A stretch of DNA of 64,000 nt from Pseudomonas caspiana. GTDB taxonomy: Bacteria > Pseudomonadota > Gammaproteobacteria > Pseudomonadales > Pseudomonadaceae. The notes under the pieces are model-generated. The model was not told the DNA's origin. It saw nothing but the letters and a program-made list of their open reading frames with translations, and made no database searches. The position numbers and the translations under genes were made by a program. The stretch covers positions 69,474 to 133,473 of the forward strand of contig NZ_LOHF01000015.1 in assembly GCF_002158995.1 (NCBI RefSeq). Direction: 5' to 3'. This document shows positions 53,318-61,790 of this stretch, piece by piece (position 1 is the stretch's first letter; each line of letters starts with the position of its first letter).

Positions 53318-55426
53318 ATGCGTCGCGCCTATTGCGTTTCCCTGGCTTTCGGCTGTGTGTTGCTGCCTGCCTTCTCTCACGCTGAAGACACCGTTACCGA
53401 GCTGCCTGCCACCGACATTCAGGCCGCTGGTGATATCGAAAGCAGCCCGTATGTTCGCTCCACCAGCAGTACCGCAAGCAAGTCAGAAGTGCCGATCAGG
53501 GATGAAGCACAGTCAGTCAACGTGGTAACCCAGCAGACTCTGGATGATTTTCAGGTCAAGTCGCTGGACGATGCGATGAAGTTCGTCAGCGGTGTTTCGC
53601 AATCCAACACGCTGGGCAATACCAAGGACGCGTTGATCAAGCGCGGTTTCGGCACCAACGACGACGGAGCCATTCTGCGCGACGGCATCCGTTCGGTAGT
53701 AGGGCACAACCTGGGGGCCACCACCGACCACGTGGAAGTCCTCAAAGGTCCCGCGTCGCTGCTGTATGGCGCAATCGAACCGGGTGGCCTGATCAACGTT
53801 GTCAGCAAGCAGCCTGAATACACCCGCAGCACGACCATCACCGGTTCCGGCTACAGCGAAGGCGGCGGTACGTTCAGCGTCGACACCACCGGGCCTGTCG
53901 AAGGTACCGGGCTTGCCTATCGTCTGGTTGCCGAGCGCGGCCACGAAGATTACTGGCGCAATTACGGGGTCAATGAGCACACGCTGGTGGCTCCTTCCCT
54001 GAGCTGGACCGGCGAACGCGCCAAGCTGACGCTGGCTTATGAGTACAACGACTATTCCAGCCCGTTCGACCGCGGTACGGTCTTCGCCAATGGCAAACCG
54101 GCTGCTGCGAGCTACAAGGATCGTCTGGATGAGCGCTGGGCCAAGACCGTCGGCATCAGCGAAACCGCTACCGCGAAGTTTGAGTATCAGCTCAATGATG
54201 ACTGGAAGACGCGGGTGACGTATGGCTGGAACAATGATCGCTATAGTCTGGCGATTGCCCAGCCTGTGACGTTGACTGGCAGCAACTTGCGACGTGCCGC
54301 GAATGGCGGACATTACGATTATGAAACACGCTACACCAGCCTCGACTTTATCGGCGAGCAGCAATTGTTTGGCCAGCGTCACGACATTCTGGTCGGCGTG
54401 GACAATGAGGCGCTCGACAAATACCGGGGCAAAACTTATCGAAATGCGAACATTGCCAGTGGCGCAATCAATATCACTGATCCGCAGTACGGTCGGCTGG
54501 CTGAACCCAGCACTGTCAGTCCGACACAAAGCGATGCTCGCAATGAGCTGACTTCAACCTCTGTTTACTTCAAGGACAACTGGCATTTGAATGACCAGTG
54601 GATTCTGGTTTTTGGTGGACGTCAGCAGCATTACGATCAGTACGGTGATCAGGGGGTGGGCAGCAGCTTTCAAGTCAACCGCGACGACAATGGTGACACT
54701 TTCGTTCCATTCGCCGGGCTTGTTTATCAACCGACTGAAGCTCTGTCACTGTACGGCAACTACAGCCGGTCGTTTGTACCTAACGACACCGTCGATGATC
54801 AGGGTAATACCTTTGATCCTGAGAAGGGGCGCAGCTATGAGTTAGGCGCCAAATACAACCCTTCGGAGCGTCTGAACGTTAATGTGGCGGTGTTCGACAT
54901 CGTCAAGAAAAACGTGGTCACAACAACCACCGTCAATGGCGTATCCGTGGCGGAACTGGCAGGTAAAGTAGGCTCAAGAGGCCTGGAGCTTGATGTCACT
55001 GGAAAGCTGGCTGAGCGTTGGGATCTGATCGGTACATACGCTTACACTCATACCGAAATTCTCGACGACCCGACCAACGAAGGCAAACGTCTGAACAATG
55101 CCCCGATGCATACTGCGAGCCTGTATCTCACTCACCACCTTGCATTTCCTGAACAAACGGGCCAATGGCATGCCGGTGGCGGCGCCCGTTATGTGGGTGA
55201 GCGCCCGGGGGATAACGCGAACAGCTTCTGGATGGATAGCTATACCGTTGCCGATGCTTTCCTGCGTTGGGATCTTCCAACCAAGGATTATAAGACCCGC
55301 TTACAGCTGAACGTTGATAACCTGTTTGACAAAGAGTACTACCCGTCCAACACAGGTACCGGCCAATTGCAGGTAAACGTAGGTGAGCCACGCACTGCGC
55401 GTCTGACCGCCAGCGTAACGTTCTAA
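53318..55426 (+). CDS. TonB-dependent siderophore receptor
   Basis: 702 residues. A signal peptide (MRRAYCVSLAFGCVLLPAFS-HAE) is followed by a plug domain (QSVNVVTQQTLDDFQVKSLD, VEVLKGPASLLYGAIEPGGL) and a 22-strand barrel ending in the aromatic ARLTASVTF. There is no N-terminal signalling (STN) domain, so it is a plain receptor of the FhuA/FoxA type rather than a transducer. It imports a ferric siderophore, probably a hydroxamate, through the outer membrane with TonB energy. TTG 53297 and GTG 53306 upstream are alternative starts. No siderophore synthesis genes are nearby, so the ligand may be a xenosiderophore. Confidence 0.92.
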   Translation: MRRAYCVSLAFGCVLLPAFSHAEDTVTELPATDIQAAGDIESSPYVRSTSSTASKSEVPIRDEAQSVNVVTQQTLDDFQVKSLDDAMKFVSGVSQSNTLGNTKDALIKRGFGTNDDGAILRDGIRSVVGHNLGATTDHVEVLKGPASLLYGAIEPGGLINVVSKQPEYTRSTTITGSGYSEGGGTFSVDTTGPVEGTGLAYRLVAERGHEDYWRNYGVNEHTLVAPSLSWTGERAKLTLAYEYNDYSSPFDRGTVFANGKPAAASYKDRLDERWAKTVGISETATAKFEYQLNDDWKTRVTYGWNNDRYSLAIAQPVTLTGSNLRRAANGGHYDYETRYTSLDFIGEQQLFGQRHDILVGVDNEALDKYRGKTYRNANIASGAINITDPQYGRLAEPSTVSPTQSDARNELTSTSVYFKDNWHLNDQWILVFGGRQQHYDQYGDQGVGSSFQVNRDDNGDTFVPFAGLVYQPTEALSLYGNYSRSFVPNDTVDDQGNTFDPEKGRSYELGAKYNPSERLNVNVAVFDIVKKNVVTTTTVNGVSVAELAGKVGSRGLELDVTGKLAERWDLIGTYAYTHTEILDDPTNEGKRLNNAPMHTASLYLTHHLAFPEQTGQWHAGGGARYVGERPGDNANSFWMDSYTVADAFLRWDLPTKDYKTRLQLNVDNLFDKEYYPSNTGTGQLQVNVGEPRTARLTASVTF

Positions 55427-55440
55427 CTATGCTTGACGCT

Positions 55441-55472
55441 GGGAACTGTCGGTATTGCGCGCGACAGTTCCC
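55441..55472. terminator. hairpin between convergent receptor and lipoprotein genes
   Basis: GGGAACTGTCG and CGACAGTTCCC form a perfect 11-bp stem with a 10-base loop, 15 bases after the receptor stop and 17 before the lipoprotein stop on the other strand. It could serve both directions. No long T-run follows. Confidence 0.6.
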
Positions 55473-55488
55473 GGATCTCCTTGACGTT

Positions 55489-56136
55489 TTACTTCTTGCA
55501 GGAGCCTTTGGCACACAGCTCTTTGACCGTCGCCTCAGTGATCGCCTGCAGACCTTCCTCGGTGATGACCTTCCAGTCGCTTTCCACGACCAGTTGCATG
55601 GATTCGCGCTTGTCAGTGATGAGACTGATTGGGGAGGGTTGACCTGTGGAGGTGATATTCAGGCGCGCTTTGTTGTTGACGGCAATTGAAAACGCACCGG
55701 GCGAAAACCACGACCAGAACTCTGTGATATGCACGGTCACAGCCTGGGTCTCACCGTTCTTTTCTGCAGCCTCGACCACCTGATAACCGGCCTTTCGATA
55801 ACCTTCAGCGACGCTTTTGGCGATGAGTTGGGAAACGCTTTTGCCTTCGGGAAGCAATACGTCACCCATGGCCATGCCGTAGCTGTTGCGCTTCCTGCCG
55901 ATGGCGCGCTCGGTGATTTTTTTGTCGGAAATTTCTTCAGCGTGTTTCAGGGAAGGCGTGTCTGCCTGCTTCGGTGCAGTTTCAAAACGACGCTCGTCGA
56001 GCGCGGTAATTATCACCTTCTGGCCTGTGCCATTTGCACTTTGTGGCGTCTGTACATGTACGACAGAGCGGCTGCTGACACAGCCGAAAAGTACGGTTGA
56101 AAGCATTAGAAGGGCGGCGATTTTCAGGTGTTTCAT
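55489..56136 (-). CDS. exported lipoprotein, YajG-like
   Basis: 215 residues with a lipoprotein signal: MKHLKIAALLMLSTVLFGC, lipobox LFGC with the lipidated cysteine at residue 19. The mature part has VIITALDERRFETAP, an MGDVLLPEGKSVSQLIAKSV segment and a cysteine pair near the end (LCAKGSCKK). The fold pattern recalls YajG-type lipoproteins, but the match is weak. The start has GGAG five bases upstream; an upstream in-frame ATG is not needed. No function can be given. Confidence 0.75.
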   Translation of the reverse strand: MKHLKIAALLMLSTVLFGCVSSRSVVHVQTPQSANGTGQKVIITALDERRFETAPKQADTPSLKHAEEISDKKITERAIGRKRNSYGMAMGDVLLPEGKSVSQLIAKSVAEGYRKAGYQVVEAAEKNGETQAVTVHITEFWSWFSPGAFSIAVNNKARLNITSTGQPSPISLITDKRESMQLVVESDWKVITEEGLQAITEATVKELCAKGSCKK

Positions 56137-56331
56137 GACGGCTCCAGTCATTGTTTCTGTCCATTACTCGTGTGCGTACTGCCACTTCGGGTGGCTTTGC
56201 GGTGATGTCATTGTGCCTTTTTTGGCGCCGGCATCATGGCGATTCCCTTCCTGCAACACAAGTGCAACTTTTTTCGATCCGGATTTCTGCTAGCTTCGTC
56301 GGTCGACATCCATGGCTGATGAGCGCTATCA

Positions 56332-56766
56332 ATGTTCACTATTCGCATCATGACGATGGACGACTACGACGCAGTCATTGCCCTGATGAGCAGCACGCCC
56401 GGCGTTTCTGTCCGGGACGCAGATTCTCGCGAGTCGACTGCCAGGTATCTGCAACGCAATCCCGGAATGAGCTTCGTAGCTGAGGCAGATTCCGGACTTG
56501 TTGGTTGTGTGATGTGTGGTCACGATGGTCGACGAGGTTATTTGCAGCATTTGCTGGTACTGGATAAGTATCGGCGGCAGGGCATTGCCAATGAGTTGGT
56601 GGAGCGCTGCCTTTCCAGTCTCGAACGTGAAGGCATTTTCAAGTGCCACATCGATGTCTTTAAAACCAACCACGCGGCTGCTGATTATTGGCGCAAGCAA
56701 GGCTGGCAATTAAGGACAGACATTGACCGGTACTCTTTCGTCCGGACCGGTAATGCCAACGCATGA
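56332..56766 (+). CDS. GNAT family N-acetyltransferase
   Basis: 144 residues, GNAT fold. The acetyl-CoA motif A is LLVLDKYRRQGIANELVERC, and the C-terminal AAADYWRKQGW is typical of single-domain N-acetyltransferases related to YpeA/RimI-like enzymes. The substrate is unknown. It is transcribed away from the lipoprotein gene. Confidence 0.88.
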   Translation: MFTIRIMTMDDYDAVIALMSSTPGVSVRDADSRESTARYLQRNPGMSFVAEADSGLVGCVMCGHDGRRGYLQHLLVLDKYRRQGIANELVERCLSSLEREGIFKCHIDVFKTNHAAADYWRKQGWQLRTDIDRYSFVRTGNANA

Positions 56767-56853
56767 TGAATGAAGGGACATTGTGCTTGTATGGAACCAA
56801 CGCTCTAGCTCGCGGTTCGAAGCAGTACATTCTCAATCAGGGACATTCACCCC

Positions 56854-57114
56854 ATGCTTAAAACTCTTGCCTACAGTCTGATGCTGGCGTCTACGATTGG
56901 CCTGGCCGCTTGTGATCCGAAATCCGAGAACAAGGCGCAGGAAGCTCAGCAACACGCCGAAAACGCGAATGACAAAGCAGCTGAAGCGGCCAAAGAGAAT
57001 GCCAAGGCTGCAGAGGCGCAGGCCGAGTCCAAAGAAGCCAAGGCCGAAGAAGATAAAACCTTCGTGCCAACTACTCAGGTTCCAGAGTCACTGAAGACAC
57101 CTGAGAAAAACTGA
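56854..57114 (+). CDS. small alanine-rich lipoprotein
   Basis: 86 residues. Lipoprotein signal MLKTLAYSLMLASTIGLAAC has lipobox LAAC with the lipidated cysteine at residue 20. The mature part (~25-70) is made of alanine, lysine and glutamate heptad-like repeats (AQQHAENANDKAAEAAKENA), predicted as a long helix or coiled coil, like Lpp/OprI-type or stress-linked small lipoproteins. It is likely in the periplasm or outer membrane. Function unknown. Confidence 0.8.
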   Translation: MLKTLAYSLMLASTIGLAACDPKSENKAQEAQQHAENANDKAAEAAKENAKAAEAQAESKEAKAEEDKTFVPTTQVPESLKTPEKN

Positions 57115-57117
57115 GGA

Positions 57118-57153
57118 GCATGGTGTCAGCGTCATTCGACCCTGACACCATGC
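57118..57153 (+). terminator. perfect 12-bp hairpin after small lipoprotein gene
   Basis: GCATGGTGTCAG and CTGACACCATGC form a perfect 12-bp stem with a 12-base loop, three bases after the stop. No T-run follows. It would protect the mRNA 3-prime end or halt transcription. Confidence 0.6.
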
Positions 57154-57176
57154 GTAGTGCGACAAAGAGAAGGCCG

Positions 57177-57202
57177 GTAGGACCGGCTTTAGCCGGTCCT
57201 AC
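57177..57202. repeat. short palindromic repeat, family C
   Basis: GTAGGACCGGCTTTAGCCGG followed by TCCTAC is a near-perfect 26-base palindrome. It equals the core of the longer family C elements and the single palindrome at 5864-5889. Confidence 0.85.
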
Positions 57203-57339
57203 AGTTATTCTTCTCCGCAAACCCCACCGCAGAATCAGGCAATCACTCCGAAGGATCGGTCTAATTGCTCCCGCGTTATCGCCTTACTCTGAATGCGTAT
57301 CGAGCTACCCGGCTCATCACTCAGATAAGGACAACAATC

Positions 57340-58077
57340 ATGTCGAACATCAAAAACAAAGTGGTTGTAATCACCGGCGCCAGTAGCGGTATCGGTGAAG
57401 CGACGGCCAGGCTGTTGGCAGAGAAGGGCGCACACGTTGTGCTCGGCGCGCGGCGTACTGAACGGTTGGCGGAGCTCTGCAAGGAGCTGATTGCCGCCGG
57501 TGGGAGCGCGCAGTATCAGGCAGTGGACGTGACGGACCGCGCCAATGTGCAAGCCTTCGTCGATTACGCCGTCAACCAGTTCGGGCGTGTCGATGTGATC
57601 ATCAATAATGCGGGCGTCATGCCGCTGTCCAGGCTGGATGCGTTGAAGGTGGCCGAATGGGACCAGATGATCGACGTCAATATTCGCGGCGTGCTGCACG
57701 GTATCGCGGCCGGTTTGCCGTTGATGCAGAAACAGCAATCCGGACAGTTCATCAACATTGCTTCGATTGGTGCTTATGCGGTGAGTCCGACTGCGGCGGT
57801 CTACTGCGCGACCAAGTACGCCGTACGGGCGATTTCCGAAGGCCTGCGTCAGGAGACCGGTGCCGACATTCGCGTCACCGTGATTTCCCCAGGCGTCACC
57901 GAGTCTGAACTGGCGGACAGTATTTCTGATGAAAGCGGGCGCGCCGAGATGCGCGAGTTTCGCAAAATCGCGATTCCGGCATTGGCCATTGCTCGGGCAA
58001 TTGCCTACGCCGTTGAACAGCCAGCAGATGTCGACGTCAGCGAACTGATCGTTCGTCCGACCGCCAGCCCCTATTGA
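57340..58077 (+). CDS. SDR family oxidoreductase
   Basis: 245 residues. The nucleotide motif TGASSGIG is at ~12-19, NNAGVM near 88, and the catalytic SIGAYAVSPTAAVYCATKYA holds Ser, Tyr and Lys. It belongs to the YdfG/serine-dehydrogenase-like classical SDRs. AAGGA lies before the ATG at 57340; 25 upstream codons of open frame are not supported. The substrate is unknown. Confidence 0.92.
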   Translation: MSNIKNKVVVITGASSGIGEATARLLAEKGAHVVLGARRTERLAELCKELIAAGGSAQYQAVDVTDRANVQAFVDYAVNQFGRVDVIINNAGVMPLSRLDALKVAEWDQMIDVNIRGVLHGIAAGLPLMQKQQSGQFINIASIGAYAVSPTAAVYCATKYAVRAISEGLRQETGADIRVTVISPGVTESELADSISDESGRAEMREFRKIAIPALAIARAIAYAVEQPADVDVSELIVRPTASPY

Positions 58078-58103
58078 TTTATCCGGTACCAGTATCGATT
58101 GCG

Positions 58104-58138
58104 AGGGTTTGCCAGCAGGCTAATATCTGGCAAACCCT
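58104..58138 (+). terminator. perfect 12-bp hairpin after SDR gene
   Basis: AGGGTTTGCCAG and CTGGCAAACCCT pair perfectly around an 11-base loop, 26 bases after the SDR stop, followed by TGTGCTT. It is likely a terminator, though the T-run is weak. Confidence 0.65.
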
Positions 58139-58217
58139 TGTGCTTAACACTTGTACGATGACTTAAGCCGATGTACAACGAGCATCCCGTCCAACAATAA
58201 AACCACGGAGATGCACG

Positions 58218-59315
58218 ATGGATTCATCGCAACGGGACACCACCGCCGACCACGGCCGCAGAGCATTCCTGAAAACCTCGCTGGCCGTATCCGCCGGGGT
58301 TGCTGCACTGGGTAGCGCTGCGCTGCCTCGACTTGCCAGCGCCGAGCCGTTGAGCCAGCGTTATCCGGATCCGCTGATCAACATCCTCGATGACAGCTTC
58401 ATGGAGCTGCGCATCTTCAACGCCAGCGTTGAACGCCTGGCTACCGGTTTGCGCTGGGTTGAAGGGCCGGTCTGGATCGGTGACGGTCGCTACTTGCTGT
58501 TCAGCGACATTCCCAACAACCGCATCATGCGCTGGGACGAAGTCACTGGTGGCTTGTCGGTGTACCGCGACAACTCCAACTTTTCCAACGGCATGTGCCG
58601 CGACCGTCAGGGCCGCTTACTGGTCTGTGAGGGCTCGACGACGAGCAAGGAAGGTCGCCGCGTGACGCGTACCGAGTACAACGGCAGCATTACCGTGCTG
58701 GCAGATAACTACGAGGGCAAACCTTTCAATTCGCCTAACGACATCGTCTGCAAGCGTGACGGTTCGATATGGTTCACCGATCCACCGTTCCAGACCGGCA
58801 ACAACTACGAAGGGCACAAAGTCACTCCGGAGTTGCCGCATGCGGTGTATCGCATCGATGGGACGAGCGGCAAAGTCAGCCGGGTGATTGACGATCTGGC
58901 TGGGCCTAACGGTCTATGTTTTTCACCAGACGAAAAAACCCTTTACGTGGTTGAAGGTCGAGCCAAACCCAATCGGATTATCTGGGCGATTGCCGTCAAT
59001 GAAGACGGCACGCTGGGCCTTCGTCGCAAGCACATTGAAGGGTTGGAGTTCGCCGGCATCGACGGCATCAAGTGTGATGAAAGTGGCAACTTGTGGTGTG
59101 GCTGGGGCAGCAACAGTGATCCCAAGGCTGATCCGGAAAAGCTCGACGGCGTTCGAGTGTTCAATCCGGATGGCAAAGCCATCGGTCACATTTCCTTGCC
59201 GGAGCGTTGCCCGAACCTGTGCTTCGGTGGGCGTGAAGGCAACCGGCTGTTCATGGCGGGCAGCCACTCGGTTTATTCGCTGTTCGTGAACACGCGGGGT
59301 GCGACGTTCGTTTGA
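58218..59315 (+). CDS. Tat-exported SMP-30/gluconolactonase family protein
   Basis: 365 residues. A twin-arginine signal GRRAFLKTSLAVSAGVAALG is at ~13-32 and the mature six-bladed propeller starts near 45. Metal-site segments of the SMP-30 lactonases are kept: LRWVEGPVWIGDG (Glu), FNSPNDIVCKRDGSIWFTDP (Asn), AGPNGLCFSPDEKTLYV (Asn) and AGIDGIKCDESGNLWCGW (Asp). It is a periplasmic calcium or zinc lactonase, likely acting on gluconolactone-like sugar lactones. An intergenic hairpin precedes it and a REP follows. Confidence 0.9.
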   Translation: MDSSQRDTTADHGRRAFLKTSLAVSAGVAALGSAALPRLASAEPLSQRYPDPLINILDDSFMELRIFNASVERLATGLRWVEGPVWIGDGRYLLFSDIPNNRIMRWDEVTGGLSVYRDNSNFSNGMCRDRQGRLLVCEGSTTSKEGRRVTRTEYNGSITVLADNYEGKPFNSPNDIVCKRDGSIWFTDPPFQTGNNYEGHKVTPELPHAVYRIDGTSGKVSRVIDDLAGPNGLCFSPDEKTLYVVEGRAKPNRIIWAIAVNEDGTLGLRRKHIEGLEFAGIDGIKCDESGNLWCGWGSNSDPKADPEKLDGVRVFNPDGKAIGHISLPERCPNLCFGGREGNRLFMAGSHSVYSLFVNTRGATFV

Positions 59316-59355
59316 TGGGGTAAAAACTACCGCAGTTTCTCGTGACGATATTGAT

Positions 59356-59429
59356 CTGTAGGAGCTGCCGAAGGCTGCGAAGCATTGGTTCTGGTACGCC
59401 GCGATCGCAGCCTTCGGCAGCTCCTACAG
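59356..59429. repeat. REP-type inverted repeat, family D
   Basis: CTGTAGGAGCTGCCGAAGGC with TGCGA is mirrored exactly by TCGCAGCCTTCGGCAGCTCC and TACAG. Arms of ~25 bases flank a 24-base middle. Confidence 0.92.
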
Positions 59430-59504
59430 GTCCTATGTTGCTTTGCGACAGCGTGGTGTCAGAGACACAGCGCTAACTCTTACATAACTACATGTCACCC
59501 CCCA

Positions 59505-61790
59505 TCACTTCAACACCAACAACCGGTAAACCCCGGCGTCACTTTCAATGCCATGGGTGTCATGGGTGAAGCCCGGGAAGGACGTGTCGAAACTCTCCAG
59601 TGCCTTCAGGTAGGCCAATAGCGGTCCATCTGCAGGCCCCGCATTTTCGCCGGGCATCAACAGTGGAATGCCGGGTGGGTAGGGCACGATACCGGTGGCA
59701 ACAATTCGTCCCGCTGCTTGTTCCAGCGTCACCAGCTCAACCTGATTCTTGACCAGTTTCTCGTATGCCTCCACGGGGCTGAACTCTGCTTGCGGCAACA
59801 TGCCGAAAGCTTGAGCCATGGTCGCCGTGGTGCGATGTTTTTTCATGGCCGCGAAGATATCTTCGGCCAGGTCCCTGAGCCCCATGCCGGTGTAACGCTG
59901 CTGATTGGCCGCCAGCAAATCGGGCAGACACAGTTCCAGCTCCAGATTGCTGTCGTAGTCGCGTTTGAAGTCCAGCAGAGCGTTGACCAGCGTCCCCCAT
60001 TTGCCTTTAGTGATGCCGATGGAGAACAGGAACAGAATGGTGAAGTCGGTGGTTTTCTCGACCACGATGCCCTGACGACCCAGATAGGCGCTCAGCACAC
60101 AGGCCGGGATGCCGAAATCCAGCAACTGCCCGTCGTCGCCCATACCGGGGCTGAGCACCGAGACCTTGATCGGGTCGAGCATGCAATAGCCATCTTCGAT
60201 GTTGCCGAACCCGTGCCAGACTTCGTCAGGGTGCAGAACCCAGCAATTGGGGTCGGTCTTGAGCGTGACCGGGTCGACTTCGTGAAATGCCACTGCGGCC
60301 CCATCCACTTGAACGGTTGGCGGCTGCCAGCAGGAGAAAAACCAGTCGTCACCTTTGAGCATCTCGCTTTTCATACGCGAGATCACCTGGCGGAACGCGA
60401 TGGCTTCTTCAATGGATTCAGTGGTCAGAATCTCACCGCTAGGCGCTTCCATCATCGCCGAACTGACATCGCAGGAGGCCATGATCGCGTAATTGGGCGA
60501 CGTCGAGGCGTGCATCATGAACGACTCATTGAAGCGTCCATGCGGGATCGGATTGCGTCCGTTCCGGACATGGATCATTGAGGCCTGTGACAGGGCCGCC
60601 AACAGCTTGTGGGTGGACTGAGTGGCGAATACCGTCGGTCGCGACTCATCGTGATCGTCCGGGCTGCCGTGCATGGCGAAGCGGTCGCGATACAGAGGGT
60701 TGAAGCGTGCGTAGCCATACCAGGCTTCGTCGAAATGCAGGCGATCAACGCTTTGTCCCAGCAACTCTTCGACACGCGTGACGTTATAAGTCAGGCCGTC
60801 GTAAGTTGAGTTGGTGACAATGGCGTGGATCGGAGTCGGGTCGATGCCTTCCTTGACCAGCGGGTTGTTGGCGATCGCCGCTTGAACACCTTCGCGGCTC
60901 AAGGTTTGCGGCAGAATCGGGCCGATGATGCCGAAGCGGTTTCGGGTCGGCACCAGATAGGTCGGAATAGCGCCGGACAACGTCATCGCATGCTCGGCAG
61001 ACTTGTGGCAGTTGCGGTCGCACAGCGCAATCTGATCACGAGTGACGCTGGCCATCAGAATGACCCGGTTTGAGGTCGAAGAGCCGTTGGTGACGTAGTA
61101 CGTGCGATGAGCGCCGAAGACTTTCGCTGCGTAACGCTCGCCTTGGCCGATAGGGCCGCTGTGGTCGAGCAGTGAACCCAGTTCACCCACTGAAATCGAC
61201 AGGTCCGAGCGCAGCAGGTTTTCACCGAAGAACTCGTAGAAAGCCCTCCCTGCGGTGCTTTTCAAAAACGCCGTACCACCTGCATGGCCGGGTGTGTGCC
61301 ATGAATACTCATAGCTGCGGGCAAACTTCAGCAGTGCGCCGAACATCGGTGGCAACACCGCCTGACGATAGCGCTCGATGGCGGCCAGTATCCGTCCGCT
61401 GAGAAACCGGCTGGTGTCCTCGGGCAGCCAGATGAAGTCGTCAGCGTGCTGCATCACCACCAGCGGAATGTTCGAGGCAGTGCTGCGATCGCTGATCAGA
61501 AACACCGGGACCCGCGTGTTGCGTTCACGCAAATTGGTCAGCAGCTTGATGCATTCCTCATGGTTGTCGCTTTTGTCCATTTCCCAACTGAGCAGTACGC
61601 ACTGGACGGCCGGGTCCGAGCGCAGGATCGAGTTGGCATCGGCCAGGCTTTCGGAAACCAGAACACTGATGGAGCGTTCTTCGACATCACTGAGCAGTTG
61701 ATTCAGGGCACGGCCGAACACCGTGCGTTTGTCGGGTGCGCTGCTCACCAATAACGCGAGCATGCCGAGCAAATGGCGGTATTCAGTCAT
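59505..61790 (-). CDS. Orn/Lys/Arg decarboxylase (fold III, with N-terminal wing domain)
   Basis: 761 residues. An N-terminal receiver-like wing domain (~1-135) is followed by the PLP domain (YSWHTPGHAGGTAFLKSTAG), with the PLP lysine in TQSTHKLLAALSQASMI, and the Orn/Arg/Lys C-terminal domain ending near DTHGIESDAGVYRLL. It decarboxylates ornithine, lysine or arginine to a diamine or agmatine. P. aeruginosa LdcA is a close relative in size. It overlaps the antiporter stop by four bases, as inducible decarboxylase operons do; pairing with a PotE-like partner leans toward ornithine or lysine. Substrate not fixed. Confidence 0.9.
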   Translation of the reverse strand: MTEYRHLLGMLALLVSSAPDKRTVFGRALNQLLSDVEERSISVLVSESLADANSILRSDPAVQCVLLSWEMDKSDNHEECIKLLTNLRERNTRVPVFLISDRSTASNIPLVVMQHADDFIWLPEDTSRFLSGRILAAIERYRQAVLPPMFGALLKFARSYEYSWHTPGHAGGTAFLKSTAGRAFYEFFGENLLRSDLSISVGELGSLLDHSGPIGQGERYAAKVFGAHRTYYVTNGSSTSNRVILMASVTRDQIALCDRNCHKSAEHAMTLSGAIPTYLVPTRNRFGIIGPILPQTLSREGVQAAIANNPLVKEGIDPTPIHAIVTNSTYDGLTYNVTRVEELLGQSVDRLHFDEAWYGYARFNPLYRDRFAMHGSPDDHDESRPTVFATQSTHKLLAALSQASMIHVRNGRNPIPHGRFNESFMMHASTSPNYAIMASCDVSSAMMEAPSGEILTTESIEEAIAFRQVISRMKSEMLKGDDWFFSCWQPPTVQVDGAAVAFHEVDPVTLKTDPNCWVLHPDEVWHGFGNIEDGYCMLDPIKVSVLSPGMGDDGQLLDFGIPACVLSAYLGRQGIVVEKTTDFTILFLFSIGITKGKWGTLVNALLDFKRDYDSNLELELCLPDLLAANQQRYTGMGLRDLAEDIFAAMKKHRTTATMAQAFGMLPQAEFSPVEAYEKLVKNQVELVTLEQAAGRIVATGIVPYPPGIPLLMPGENAGPADGPLLAYLKALESFDTSFPGFTHDTHGIESDAGVYRLLVLK

